A DNA stretch of 64,000 nucleotides from Singulisphaera sp. GP187 (GTDB lineage Bacteria > Planctomycetota > Phycisphaerae > Phycisphaerales > SM1A02): positions 1 to 64,000 of the forward strand of contig CAMBOV010000003.1 of assembly GCA_945869475.1 (NCBI GenBank). Direction: 5' to 3'. This document shows, in pieces, positions 26,944-35,894 of this stretch. A program made the translations under genes and the position numbers. The stretch's first letter is position 1. The number at the start of each line of letters is the position of its first letter. The notes beneath the pieces were generated by a model. That model was not told the origin of the DNA. It made no database searches and saw only the letters and a program-made list of their open reading frames with translations.

Positions 26944-27576
26944 TCAGAATCCGATCGCGTTCTTCTCGCCTTGCTTGGTGATTGTCTTCTCTCCCTCCCA
27001 CACGAGTCTTCCTGAGGCCGTGTCAGCGAGCGACATCTGAAAAATGTATGAGATCTGCTTTGTGCTACCCGCAGAAGTCGCGTTCTCAAGAATCTTCGCG
27101 GTGATCGTGAAGTCTGGAAGATCGACGGGGTTCTGCGAGGTGCCATCGAGAAAACGTTTCGCCTCATACGTCTCTTTCGCCATCGGATCTTCGACCTTGC
27201 CGCCGAGTCCGACGGTCTGAGTGACTTGCACCTTGCCAGTCTGCAGCAGTGCGATGCGAATCTTCTTCATCAATTGGTCGGTGTCAAACTGCCGGCTCGT
27301 GTCATTGATCACCCTCGAAATCGCAAGCGCCGCGGGCTGCCGTGGCGCCTTCGCGAGCACTCCGCTGTCGACCATGCTTGCAACGAGCGCCTCGCTCGCC
27401 TGTTCAAAGTCTTGAATATTGACCTGATTCACGCTGACAACCAAGTCGGTTCCCTTCGAGTCAACATATTGCGTCGGACGGCAGCCACTGTTCACAAGAA
27501 GTGCGCAGCACGAGAGAGAGGTCAGAAGAGTTGTCGTCATGGTCGTCATGGTCGTCATGGTCGTCATCGTGGTCAT
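26944..27576 (-). CDS. LpoB-like lipoprotein (penicillin-binding-protein activator family)
   Basis: The 210-residue product starts with five M-T-T repeats, then a hydrophobic segment and the lipobox VNSGC (Cys about residue 33). The mature part resembles LpoB: VSVNQVNIQDFEQASEAL, MKKIRIALLQTGKVQV, and the final LADTASGRLVWEGEKTITK strand. In E. coli LpoB is an outer-membrane lipoprotein that activates PBP1b. It is the last gene of a reverse-strand set with YcfL-like, COG3014-like and CsgG-like genes, the first of which also neighbours lpoB in E. coli. Any of five in-frame ATGs (27576 down to 27540) could be the start. Confidence 0.78.
   Translation of the reverse strand: MTTMTTMTTMTTMTTTLLTSLSCCALLVNSGCRPTQYVDSKGTDLVVSVNQVNIQDFEQASEALVASMVDSGVLAKAPRQPAALAISRVINDTSRQFDTDQLMKKIRIALLQTGKVQVTQTVGLGGKVEDPMAKETYEAKRFLDGTSQNPVDLPDFTITAKILENATSAGSTKQISYIFQMSLADTASGRLVWEGEKTITKQGEKNAIGF
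27532..27576 (-). repeat. 9-bp tandem repeat supplying five in-frame start codons
   Basis: On the plus strand GGTCGTCAT repeats at 27541, 27550 and 27559 with near-copies on both sides. On the coding (minus) strand each unit reads ATG-ACG-ACS, so the protein begins with repeated Met-Thr-Thr, every Met being a possible start. Confidence 0.85.
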
Positions 27577-27610
27577 GTGAAAACTCCAAAAGAAAGTGTG
27601 AGGCACTCGG

Positions 27611-28081
27611 TCACGGGTCACTTGAATTCCAAGGATAGTTCGTGTCAGAAATCTGCAGCATCCAATCGCTGACCTGCGGACTCGGTGCGGTCGCATCAAC
27701 GACGATCGTCTGCTTGGGAAGGATCATGAGACTCTTCCAGGAATCCATCCCGCCAATGCGCATGCCCGACTTGTCGAACCACTCGAATCGGTAGGAAAAT
27801 CGTTGCTGCTGCATCTGATCGGAATAGATCGAGACTTGCACTTTCTTCGTGTCGCCGTTGACCGTGCTCTCGCGCGCCTCGACGACGTTCGCCTTTGACG
27901 CAAGCCACCAGTTGGGGGCCGTCTGCGTCACGCCCGTGACGGCGCCCTCGCCACCGCGCGTCGGACGCACGGTGTTGGTGAGGTTGCATCCACCAGTGAT
28001 GAGGCAAATGCTCAGCGCAACAAACGTGAGCGCACTCGTGCGAGGTGTGCGTGGTCTTGGGTGAAGCGTGTTCGTGTTCAT
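27611..28081 (-). CDS. YcfL-like (DUF1425) lipoprotein
   Basis: The 156-residue lipoprotein has the lipobox ITGGC (Cys about residue 32) and a small beta-domain with FSYRFEWFDKSGM, the signature stretch of the YcfL/DUF1425 family. In E. coli ycfL precedes lpoB, as here. Its start overlaps the stop of the COG3014-like gene by 4 bp. The molecular role of YcfL is unknown; conserved linkage suggests an envelope or peptidoglycan function. Confidence 0.78.
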   Translation of the reverse strand: MNTNTLHPRPRTPRTSALTFVALSICLITGGCNLTNTVRPTRGGEGAVTGVTQTAPNWWLASKANVVEARESTVNGDTKKVQVSIYSDQMQQQRFSYRFEWFDKSGMRIGGMDSWKSLMILPKQTIVVDATAPSPQVSDWMLQISDTNYPWNSSDP

Positions 28082-29541
28082 TGGCGTGGGATCCCAAAGG
28101 TGTGCACCGCCGGCGGAGTGCCAGGCGCGACGCTCTTAATGTAGATGATCGACACCATCTCCTGCGGCGCACTCACGGGTTCGAGTTTGGTGCCATCATC
28201 GAGCGTGATCTCGACCTCGCCGCCCGTGGGAGGCAAGTACACCCGCGCGTAGAAGAACTTCTTTGGCAGCGACTCCCACGTGCGAAGATCGGCACTGTTC
28301 ACCGCGACTTGGTAGATCACCGATGCGATGTAGAGCACGGCGAGCACCCCTGCCGCCGACCCGCCATTCTGCGAGCCGTTGGCGCTTTGCGATCCTGCGT
28401 ACAAGGCGTACGAAACAGCCGCTTTCGAAGCACTCGAGACGAGCGTCGCCAAGATGATCCCGGGAAGTCGATTCTGAAAGTCTGCCGTCACAACACGGTC
28501 GATGTCTGTCAAGAGTGTGCTCGAGGGTGACTGCGCGCCAATGCGCGCAGTGAATCCATTCACAGCATTGGGGTGATACTCGAGCTGCGGAAATGCCGCG
28601 CCGACGTATGGAACTCCCGGCAGAAAAAGTGGAATGTCGATGCGAAGTTCTTTGCGACTCGGCGCGAGTCCCGATTCCATCACGATGTAACACAGACGCT
28701 GCATCGCCCTGCCCTCTGAGAGATCGCTCGCGAGCAGTGCATCAACTGCGACAGGCGCGCCAGACTCTTTGCCCAACATTCCAGCCGTGCGCGAAAAACA
28801 TTGTCGGGCCTGCTCGAAATCGGACGGCGCGCCGCGCCCGAGATAGAAGACTCCTCGCAACCACGTAGCCACCGGCACCTCATACTCGGCGTAGCCCTGA
28901 AACTGCGCCATCGGCGCATAGGCGACATCGAGCTGTCCGTGAAAGTCGCGGCTCTTGAGCGTCGAGTTTGGGTTGTACTTCGACGCATCACTCTTGTTCG
29001 CCCTTCGCCATTCTTCGTTCTCTTCATCGATGCGCTTGCGTTCGCGATCGACGGCGTCTTCTTGCCAGTTTCGCGCCCGCACGAATTCGACTGAAGCCTT
29101 TTCTGGATGGCCCGTCTGCAGGTAGTTCATCGCCTGATAGGTGCACGCCAAGATCCGGTCGTAGGTGGTTCCGCGATAGGTTCGCACCGACTGATTCGTC
29201 ATCGCCGCGGCGACTTCTTCGGTGACCTTGGTGTCCGCCGCGAAATCGAGGTAAGGCTCCATCCGATTCCACGACTCTTCGAACGCGAGGATGCTCGCAT
29301 CCCACTGCCCAGCCGCGCGTGTAATCGCCCCTTGCTCGAGATCGAAGATCACTGCGTCGACCGCGTCGTCACGATACTTCTCAAAGACTGGTTGCATCTC
29401 GGATGCAGCCTTCGAAAAATCGCCGCCGTCGTAGGCGTCGACGACGTCCTTCATCCGATTGTGATGGCTGCAGCCACACGCACTGCACGCGGCGGCGATC
29501 GTCAGGGCGAATCTGGTGAGGTTGCCAATCGTCCGTGACAC
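28078..29541 (-). CDS. COG3014-like lipoprotein
   Basis: The 487-residue lipoprotein has a signal peptide with lipobox SACGC (Cys about residue 24). The N-terminal half is helical with TPR-like features (DFSKAASEM, LACTYQAMNYLQTGHPEKA), which fits the COG3014 family; a hydrophobic segment lies near residues 360-385 and a beta-rich end follows. It is 3 bp downstream of the CsgG-like gene and overlaps the YcfL-like gene. Families of this type accompany LpoB-like genes in some gammaproteobacteria. The function is unknown. Confidence 0.7.
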   Translation of the reverse strand: MSRTIGNLTRFALTIAAACSACGCSHHNRMKDVVDAYDGGDFSKAASEMQPVFEKYRDDAVDAVIFDLEQGAITRAAGQWDASILAFEESWNRMEPYLDFAADTKVTEEVAAAMTNQSVRTYRGTTYDRILACTYQAMNYLQTGHPEKASVEFVRARNWQEDAVDRERKRIDEENEEWRRANKSDASKYNPNSTLKSRDFHGQLDVAYAPMAQFQGYAEYEVPVATWLRGVFYLGRGAPSDFEQARQCFSRTAGMLGKESGAPVAVDALLASDLSEGRAMQRLCYIVMESGLAPSRKELRIDIPLFLPGVPYVGAAFPQLEYHPNAVNGFTARIGAQSPSSTLLTDIDRVVTADFQNRLPGIILATLVSSASKAAVSYALYAGSQSANGSQNGGSAAGVLAVLYIASVIYQVAVNSADLRTWESLPKKFFYARVYLPPTGGEVEITLDDGTKLEPVSAPQEMVSIIYIKSVAPGTPPAVHTFGIPRQ

Positions 29542-29544
29542 GGA

Positions 29545-31752
29545 TCAGGGAACGATGGAGCCTGGCGTCGCACCGGGCATCGCGCCCTGCGGCGAGCTCG
29601 GCCACCACCCAGGAACGATGTACGTCGGAGGTTGGTTCGTGTTAATCGTTGTCGAGTTCTGCATGTCGAGAACAACCCGTGAATTGCGGATGAACTCGGC
29701 GGTTGCGCGAATCATTTCAACATCGGCGTCGGTCAGTTGTTGCGCTTGGGTCAATGCCTGCATGAACTGCAACTGCGCCCGCCAGCGCAAGAGTCCTTCG
29801 TCGGTCAGTTGCAGCGGTACGGTGAGTGTCATCCCAGCGTGCACGTTGACCGTGCGCGACCACGGGCGAAAACCCTCGCACGAGACGGTGACCTTGTGAA
29901 GGCCTGGAAAGACGCTCAGTTGCTCGGGAGCACTTCCAACGACGATCCCATCGAGTTCGACGGACGCGTTGGTCGGCAGCAAGTTCCAATTGACTCCACT
30001 CACGACATATCGGCCCGTTGCAGGATCGGTCACAACGCCGGGGATCGACATGTCCTGCATCGTGCACATCACACGAAAGGACACATTGTCAGGCAAGGTC
30101 GCGCCGCCAGTCAAAATCGATTCACCGCAACGCTTCGCAACACTGTCGCCCACCGACTGCGCACACCTTCGAATGACAACGTCGATGAGATCTCGCTTCT
30201 GTTGCAACGTGGGCGATTCGCGGATCTTCTCAGTCGCAGTGACTGAGTCGCTTGTGATCACCTGTCCCTCGGCGCGGCCGAGCAAGCGGTAGGTCACATC
30301 CATCTGAGCTGAGCGAATGCTCGTGGTGGTGCCGTAGGCCTCAGAGTCGATGCGGTCGTTGATGTACGCGGTGATCGATGCGATCAAGATGTAGTCGACG
30401 CCCATCTGCTGCGCGAGGCGCAGCGCGCTTGTCTCGTCCGAAAGAAGGCGATCGAGATCTTTCTGCGGATCGACCCCCCCGCCACCATATGTGCCCGCGT
30501 TCGCTCCCGCAGCGGCAAACTTTGCGACTGCATTGAGCGTGTCTTCTCGACTCACCGTTGTGAAGCAAAGTCGATCGACTTGTGCGGCGATGTAATCCTC
30601 GAGCACCATCACTTTTTCTGGAGCAACATCGGCTGGACGGTTCTTCACGAAGATCGCCGCGGTGTATCGCTTGACAGTTGTTGGCGCGGGGGCGCCAGCG
30701 CCGGCGGCAGGCTGCGAAAGAGTGGCTGGCGCAGCGAGTGGTGCAGCTCCAGGCGTCATCTGTTCACCGTGCGCAGGCAGTGAAGCTGGCGCGCCTGCTC
30801 CCGCCGGGCAGATGGTCTGCGTCGAGAGGCGAACAATGCATCCCGGCGCCACGCCGAAGTCTTCGCCGCAGACTCCGCCGCGTGATGAACGTGCGTCGGC
30901 TGACTGAATCTGAATCCATCCAACTGAAATCTCTTCGCTGCCGATTGATTCGTTCGTGTCAGGATCGACGAGCGGTTTGCCTTGCGCGAAGACCTGCCAG
31001 ACTTGCCCCGTCACAACCCCAGCGCCTGCTCCGCGGCTCATCGTTGCAACGCGATCCGTGATCGCGAGAATTTTTGCCGGCATGAGTCGATCGACGATGT
31101 CATACGCCACCTTCTCAGCGGTCGAGCGCGCAATGGCCAGGATCATTGAATCCGTGAATCGCCCACCTTGCACCGTCGTATTCGTCGGATCGTTGACAAC
31201 CGATTGATCGTCGAAGTGTGAATTCACACTCTCAATGAGCCGACCTGTGGTCGTCTCAAAGACCTTCGTGACCAGCGCAAGTTTGACCAGTCGACGCGCC
31301 ATCTTCTGGCCGAGCGCTTCGAAGTGCGCCGTCTCAATGTAATCCTGAAAGTCTGCGATCTGCGGAATGATCAACCAACGAATTCCGCGCAGGGCGAAGC
31401 TCTTAGCGGCTTGTGCATCCATCGTGTCGACATTTCCGCTCGTTGCGAAATCTTGTTCCCGCACGAGTTGCGGCCACTCATTGCGCGCGATGACATCGAA
31501 CTTCGCAGTCGCTCCCACGGCGGCGGTCAACTGTCCATCGAGGGACTGCTTCACCCGTTCAAGTTCGAGCACCTGCTCGCCGCCGCGCGTTGCGAGTGTG
31601 GCAACGAGTGCGGGTAGCACCTCGACCGTTCCGATGCCGACTGCGACTCGCCCTGGCAGCGCTTGCGCGCTGGCCTGCGCAGAGGTCGGCGCGATGACTT
31701 GAGTGACGAGCTGAGTTGCGAGTGCGAGCGTTGAGAAATGTGAGAGCAGCAT
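29545..31752 (-). CDS. Secreted protein with two CsgG-like domains and a PEGA domain
   Basis: The 735-residue product starts with a signal peptide. Residues about 50-320 resemble a CsgG/LpoB-type domain (AAVGATAKFDVIARNEW, TKVFETTTGRLIES, STAEKVAYDIVDRLMP). An Ala/Pro-rich linker of about 60 residues follows, then a second similar domain (about 400-600: MGVDYILIASITAYI, RLLGRAEGQVI). A PEGA-type domain (SVELDGIVVGSAPEQLSV, GLHKVTVSCEGF) completes the protein. I start at ATG 31752, where the signal peptide begins. It is the first gene of the LpoB-like operon. A periplasmic scaffold or outer-membrane role is inferred only. Confidence 0.72.
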   Translation of the reverse strand: MLLSHFSTLALATQLVTQVIAPTSAQASAQALPGRVAVGIGTVEVLPALVATLATRGGEQVLELERVKQSLDGQLTAAVGATAKFDVIARNEWPQLVREQDFATSGNVDTMDAQAAKSFALRGIRWLIIPQIADFQDYIETAHFEALGQKMARRLVKLALVTKVFETTTGRLIESVNSHFDDQSVVNDPTNTTVQGGRFTDSMILAIARSTAEKVAYDIVDRLMPAKILAITDRVATMSRGAGAGVVTGQVWQVFAQGKPLVDPDTNESIGSEEISVGWIQIQSADARSSRGGVCGEDFGVAPGCIVRLSTQTICPAGAGAPASLPAHGEQMTPGAAPLAAPATLSQPAAGAGAPAPTTVKRYTAAIFVKNRPADVAPEKVMVLEDYIAAQVDRLCFTTVSREDTLNAVAKFAAAGANAGTYGGGGVDPQKDLDRLLSDETSALRLAQQMGVDYILIASITAYINDRIDSEAYGTTTSIRSAQMDVTYRLLGRAEGQVITSDSVTATEKIRESPTLQQKRDLIDVVIRRCAQSVGDSVAKRCGESILTGGATLPDNVSFRVMCTMQDMSIPGVVTDPATGRYVVSGVNWNLLPTNASVELDGIVVGSAPEQLSVFPGLHKVTVSCEGFRPWSRTVNVHAGMTLTVPLQLTDEGLLRWRAQLQFMQALTQAQQLTDADVEMIRATAEFIRNSRVVLDMQNSTTINTNQPPTYIVPGWWPSSPQGAMPGATPGSIVP

Positions 31753-31758
31753 TGGATG

Positions 31759-31787
31759 GGTTCTCCCGAGTGTGGGGAGCGAGAACC
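31759..31787. promoter_or_regulatory. Inverted repeat in the leader of the CsgG-like operon
   Basis: GGTTCTC (31759-31765) and GAGAACC (31781-31787) are perfect 7-bp arms 15 bp apart, starting 7 bp upstream of the operon's first ATG. A TAGACT box with TTCATC 17 nt further back lies about 20 bp upstream on the same strand. The repeat could be an operator or an mRNA hairpin covering the start. Confidence 0.4.
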
Positions 31788-31855
31788 GATGTTCCCGCGC
31801 CCCCACAGTCTAGAGTGCGAACGAGCGTTGATGAACCTCCACGCTCGGCGAGCAC

Positions 31856-32575
31856 TCACTCGCGTTTGCGCGATCCAGCTGCCGCGACTGCAAGTCCTGC
31901 GGCGCCAAGTGCCGCAACGGCCGGAGCTGGCACTGCGACGCCTTCCACGCGAACAAGGTCAAATCGAAGTGTGCCCGCACCCGAGTAGTTGGCTGTCGCA
32001 CCGGTTGCTGCGTAGGCGCTGGTTCCTGGCGCGAAGATGCTCACCATTCGCACCGCAAACTTCGAATTGCCAGCCACGCCAGCGATTGTGCTCAAGTCGA
32101 CCCGCCGCTGCGCCTGCCAGACATCTGCGCCGAGTGTCGCTTCGAAGATTCCATTTTCAGAGAGACCCTCGCTCGTGAATGAGGTGCCATCAATGGTGTA
32201 CTGCAACTGCGTGAATCGACTCGACGACGCCGAGTGACGCTCGTACCACGTCACGACGACTGATTCGTATCCCGCGGTCGACGTTGCGTAGCCACTGCCG
32301 CGTTCCCCGCTGGCCGTTCCCTGCGCCGCAAAGGCGGCGAGGTTCCATCCCTTGTTTTCTGCTGGAACGGTCGCGCCATCATCGGCTGCGCATCCAGTTG
32401 AGAAGGTTGACGAGACCCCTCCGAGTGTCATGGCAACTCCAGCGCCCGTTGCGGCTTGTGAGGTTCCCTTTGGACCGTTGAAGTTCCACGCACAGAAGAC
32501 CATCCCCCCCTGCGCGCTGTTCGCGCAGACAACTGCCGCCACGACAACACCCACCACAGTAAGCACTGCTCTCAT
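31856..32575 (-). CDS. Secreted protein with PEP-CTERM-like sorting tail
   Basis: The 239-residue product has a signal peptide ending in NSAQG, a beta-rich body with WNFNG near its start (common in planctomycete exported proteins), and a C-terminal tail of the PEP-CTERM type: VPAPAV, a hydrophobic stretch rich in Ala/Gly, then GSRKRE. Such tails are recognised by an exosortase. The body's function is unknown. Confidence 0.75.
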   Translation of the reverse strand: MRAVLTVVGVVVAAVVCANSAQGGMVFCAWNFNGPKGTSQAATGAGVAMTLGGVSSTFSTGCAADDGATVPAENKGWNLAAFAAQGTASGERGSGYATSTAGYESVVVTWYERHSASSSRFTQLQYTIDGTSFTSEGLSENGIFEATLGADVWQAQRRVDLSTIAGVAGNSKFAVRMVSIFAPGTSAYAATGATANYSGAGTLRFDLVRVEGVAVPAPAVAALGAAGLAVAAAGSRKRE

Positions 32576-32717
32576 AGTCGATTCTCACTTTCATGACGCA
32601 CGAGATCGCAACACGCGCACTGCGCCCACGCGCGCTGCTCGATGACGCATCGAGTATTGCGCGGGCAAACCTATGGCGCCGCCACGTGGCATCCCAAAAA
32701 GACGCCCGAATTTCTTG

Positions 32718-33347
32718 TCAGCCCGCAGTCGCCGCTGCAGCAGCGCGCGCACTCTTGGACCACTTCATCACCGCGACCATGATCGCGACGATTGAAATCA
32801 CGACGACGACCCCGACGATCGCTGCGATCATCGGAAGCACCAGCGCCAACGCGGCGAGTGCGAAACTCGCGACCGTCTCAACGATCGAGAAGATCGGGTT
32901 GAGGATCCCACCACTCACCGCCGTCGAGCCGACGCGAATCGTTCCCGCCGCCACATGCACGCCGGTCGCGACTCCCCCACCGACCACCGCTGCGAGCGCC
33001 CAGGTTGTCCATGGCGGAACTGCTGTTGTGTCAATGCCAGCAGCGGACGCGAGTTGTGTCGCCATCACGAGTGTTCCCGCGACGGCTGCAACGGGCGTCC
33101 CTGCGACATCAAGAACGTGATCGACCCACGGAATCAACATTCCTAAGACTTCGAGCAAACATGCCACGATGAAGCAGATCATCGCGGGAAATGAGCCGAT
33201 CCATGAAAGCGATTCGCCCGGCGCGATCCATCCAAAGTGCACGGCGATCGAGAGCAACGCGAGTGGCGCGAAGATGCGCATCCCGCACGCCGCGCTCAAC
33301 GCAAAGCCGACCGCTCCTGCCATCGTGTAACTGAGTGTTTCTTCCAT
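32718..33347 (-). CDS. DUF4126 integral membrane protein
   Basis: The 209-residue protein has about six hydrophobic segments and matches the DUF4126 layout: an N-terminal GFALSAACGMRIFAPL stretch, IPWVDHVLD, and a Gly-rich final part. It is a probable inner-membrane protein. The function is unknown. The 142 bp between it and the PEP-CTERM-like gene show nothing recognisable. Confidence 0.75.
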   Translation of the reverse strand: MEETLSYTMAGAVGFALSAACGMRIFAPLALLSIAVHFGWIAPGESLSWIGSFPAMICFIVACLLEVLGMLIPWVDHVLDVAGTPVAAVAGTLVMATQLASAAGIDTTAVPPWTTWALAAVVGGGVATGVHVAAGTIRVGSTAVSGGILNPIFSIVETVASFALAALALVLPMIAAIVGVVVVISIVAIMVAVMKWSKSARAAAAATAG

Positions 33348-33382
33348 GTTTTCGTAGTCCTCGCTGTGTTGCGTTGCCGTGC

Positions 33383-34006
33383 TTACCCGGGTCGTTCGTA
33401 CAAGCCTACGAGCGTCGCTGTCGAAAGCACATGACCCTCAATCGCTTTCTTGAATTGCTTTGCCGTCGCGCCTGCCTTCAAGTCGAGTTGCGCATCGAGC
33501 GCATAGATCGTGAATGTGTAGTGATGTACTCCGCTGCCCTTGCCCGGCGCTGAGCCCCAGTATCCGGGACGCTCCTTCCCCCACGACGTGACTCCTTGCC
33601 GCGCACCCGCGGGCGACTTCACTTCGAGATCCTGCGGCACAGCTTCTGCGAGCGTTGTGGTTGTCGCTGGAATTCCCCAGATGGTCCAGTGCACGAATCC
33701 TCGAGCCTGCGGGTCGTCCATCAGGATCGCGAAACTCACAGTGGTCTTTGGAGCGTCGGTCCATGCGAGCGGTGGAGAGGTTCCCGCGCCATCGGCCGTG
33801 CACACGGCAGGAAACGCGGTGTTCGTCGCGAAGAGTGTGCTTGTCAGCGCGAACGATTTCTCTGCCGGAACCGGCGCGACGACGGCTGGCGGCGCTGCAC
33901 CGGCTGGCGCTGTGGGCGCTGGTACTGGCAATTGTGGAACCACAGGTGACTGCGAGTTCGCCATCGACAGAGTGAGTGCAACGAGTGTCATCAAGTGCGT
34001 GATCAT
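33383..34006 (-). CDS. YbhB/YbcL-type PEBP family protein, secreted
   Basis: The 207-residue protein has a signal peptide when started at ATG 34006, followed by a Pro/Ala-rich linker and a phosphatidylethanolamine-binding-protein domain: SPPLAW, ILMDDPQARGFVHWTIWGIP and GSGVHHYTFTIYAL are its core motifs. ATG 34039 would add eleven residues before the signal peptide; a TACGAT box 7 nt before 34006 supports the shorter form. Bacterial members are periplasmic or cytoplasmic, and their ligands are mostly unknown. Confidence 0.88.
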   Translation of the reverse strand: MITHLMTLVALTLSMANSQSPVVPQLPVPAPTAPAGAAPPAVVAPVPAEKSFALTSTLFATNTAFPAVCTADGAGTSPPLAWTDAPKTTVSFAILMDDPQARGFVHWTIWGIPATTTTLAEAVPQDLEVKSPAGARQGVTSWGKERPGYWGSAPGKGSGVHHYTFTIYALDAQLDLKAGATAKQFKKAIEGHVLSTATLVGLYERPG

Positions 34007-34013
34007 GCGTGAA

Positions 34014-34019
34014 ATCGTA
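34014..34019 (-). promoter_or_regulatory. Candidate -10 box of PEBP-family gene
   Basis: TACGAT on the minus strand lies 7 nt before ATG 34006, with no Shine-Dalgarno site between. The -35 region is unclear. Confidence 0.3.
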
Positions 34020-34065
34020 ACGACTTGCGCGTGCGTCATCAGGCTCGCAGGAACTCGTGATTGCG

Positions 34066-34071
34066 TAGCCT
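34066..34071 (+). promoter_or_regulatory. Candidate -10 box of methyltransferase gene
   Basis: TAGCCT lies 6 nt before ATG 34078, with no Shine-Dalgarno site. It is one of a set of similarly placed hexamers in this window. Confidence 0.28.
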
Positions 34072-34077
34072 GTTCGA

Positions 34078-34950
34078 ATGACCTCGACCCAGCCAGTTCG
34101 CGCAGGACGCACCGCCGCGATGGTGATGCTGCTCGGCGGAGATCAAGTCGCGGTTACTCCAGAGGGACGCGCGCTCATCGCACGACTCGAACTCTCTTGT
34201 GGCATTGAACTCGCACACCGCGCCACGCGCGACACTCCAGCTGCGGCACAGCGCATTCGACTGCGAAAAGCCTGCATTCGTACGTGGATGGATGAGCTCG
34301 CGAGGCGCGATCCCAACATCACTCTGCAACTCGTCGTGCCTGGTGCAGGGCTTGCCCCGCTCGCCCTCGATTGGTGCGCGATGCATCCTCACTGCCACGC
34401 GATCGAACTCGACTATGAACAGGTCGACGCCAAACGTGCATTGATCGATCAATGCGCGCCGGCAGCACTCTCGAAGCGAATCACGTGCGCGACGACCGAC
34501 CTCCGCGCCATCGACGCAACACGCAATGCGCTGGTGGCGAGTGGCTGGAACTTTGCGCGCCCCGCGCTCTGGGTCTTTGAAGGACTCTCCTACTACATCT
34601 CGAGCGATGAACTCGCCGCGCTCATTCGCCTCGCATTCTCTGGCTCGAGCGAGACAAAGGTGATTCTCGAATTCAGTGGACCCCGCCACTCGCTCTCGCC
34701 CGCGGCACGCGCCGACACCGAGGCGTACCACCAGTTCATCGCTGAGCAACTCGGACGCAACGACCTCGAAGTGACTGACATCGACGCGCTCGCGAGAAGC
34801 GCGCACGCACAGATCGAGCGGCTCGTCGATCCATCGATGATCGAAGAAGCGCTCGCCTTTCCTCGGTTCTTTCTCGCGGCAGGCGACAGTGCGATGCGCA
34901 TGGCGTTGCTCGCGCCCGCGCAGATTCCTAGCCAAACTCACACCCAGTGA
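34078..34950 (+). CDS. SAM-dependent methyltransferase, leucine-carboxyl-methyltransferase family
   Basis: The 290-residue protein resembles the LCMT/PPM1-like methyltransferases: an N-terminal helical part with RKACIRTW, the nucleotide-binding strand LQLVVPGAGLAPLALDW in place of the usual G-x-G-D-T-R, HAIELDYEQVDAKRAL after it, and the typical LWVFEGLSYYIS. The substrate is unknown. Its stop overlaps the start of the RsmB-like gene by 4 bp, so both are made from one transcript. Confidence 0.75.
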   Translation: MTSTQPVRAGRTAAMVMLLGGDQVAVTPEGRALIARLELSCGIELAHRATRDTPAAAQRIRLRKACIRTWMDELARRDPNITLQLVVPGAGLAPLALDWCAMHPHCHAIELDYEQVDAKRALIDQCAPAALSKRITCATTDLRAIDATRNALVASGWNFARPALWVFEGLSYYISSDELAALIRLAFSGSSETKVILEFSGPRHSLSPAARADTEAYHQFIAEQLGRNDLEVTDIDALARSAHAQIERLVDPSMIEEALAFPRFFLAAGDSAMRMALLAPAQIPSQTHTQ

Positions 34951-35894
34951 CTTCGCTGCCATTCCATCCACTTCTGCTCGAGCGACTGCGCGAGATTCTC
35001 CCCGCCGAATCGCTTGCGCTGATCGAGCCGCGCGACGCGCCTTCACCGAGCCAGACCTCGACAATTTCGCTGCGGCTCAATCCGCTGCGTGCGCCCACCT
35101 GGGCAACACTCGATCAACTTCGCGCGATGGGTCTTGCTCTCACTCCCGTCGAGTGGTGCGAACTCGCCTTCACAACCGCGTCGACCGTGCGCGAACTGCA
35201 ACAACTTCCTCAACACGCCGCGGGTGCCTTTCACATCCAATCACTCTCGAGCATGTTGCCCGCGCTCGCGCTCGACGCGCAACCCGGCGAGTCCGTGCTC
35301 GATCTCTGCGCGGCTCCTGGCGGCAAGACTTCACAGATCGCAGCAATGATGAAGAATACTGGACGGCTCGTCGCGATCGACTCGAGCCGCCCGCGCTTCT
35401 ACCGACTGCGCGAAGTCTTGCGCGTTCTCGGTGCACAGGCGGAGACTCTCTGCGCGCACGGCGAGCGCTGGGGGCGAGGTCATCCCATGCAATTCGACCG
35501 AGTGCTTGTCGATGTTCCCTGCAGCGGTGAGGGACGCATTCACGTCGGAGATTCCGCGGCGCTTGCCGACTGGTCGCTTGCGAAAGTGCGCCGACTCGCC
35601 TCGCTGCAGAAGTCGCTCCTGCACTCGGCGATTGATGCCCTTCGCCCCGGCGGAAAGCTCGTCTATTCGACCTGCACCTTTGCGCCCGAAGAGAACGAAC
35701 TCGTGCTTCAACGGTCACTCGATCGATACAAGGATCGCCTCGAGATCATTCCAATCACACATCCCCTGCCGACGAGTTGCTGCGCGCTCACGTCGTGGAA
35801 CGGCGACGCGCTCCATCCATCGATTGCAAACGCACGACGCATCCTTCCTCCCCTCGAGGGATTCTTCGTCGCGCTGATTCGCAAGAAGAGTTAG
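34947..35894 (+). CDS. RsmB/NOP2-family RNA cytosine-5 methyltransferase
   Basis: The 315-residue protein has an N-terminal helical part and a SAM-binding core with LDLCAAPGGKTSQIAAMM. The two cysteines of m5C RNA methyltransferases are present in DVPCSGEG and YSTCTFAPEEN; the second attacks cytosine and the first releases the product. The RsmB NusB-like domain is absent, so this is the shorter NOP2/Sun type. The start is GTG 34947, overlapping the previous gene. It ends in a 4-nt stop-stop overlap (TTAG) with the converging adaptor gene. Confidence 0.88.
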   Translation: MTSLPFHPLLLERLREILPAESLALIEPRDAPSPSQTSTISLRLNPLRAPTWATLDQLRAMGLALTPVEWCELAFTTASTVRELQQLPQHAAGAFHIQSLSSMLPALALDAQPGESVLDLCAAPGGKTSQIAAMMKNTGRLVAIDSSRPRFYRLREVLRVLGAQAETLCAHGERWGRGHPMQFDRVLVDVPCSGEGRIHVGDSAALADWSLAKVRRLASLQKSLLHSAIDALRPGGKLVYSTCTFAPEENELVLQRSLDRYKDRLEIIPITHPLPTSCCALTSWNGDALHPSIANARRILPPLEGFFVALIRKKS

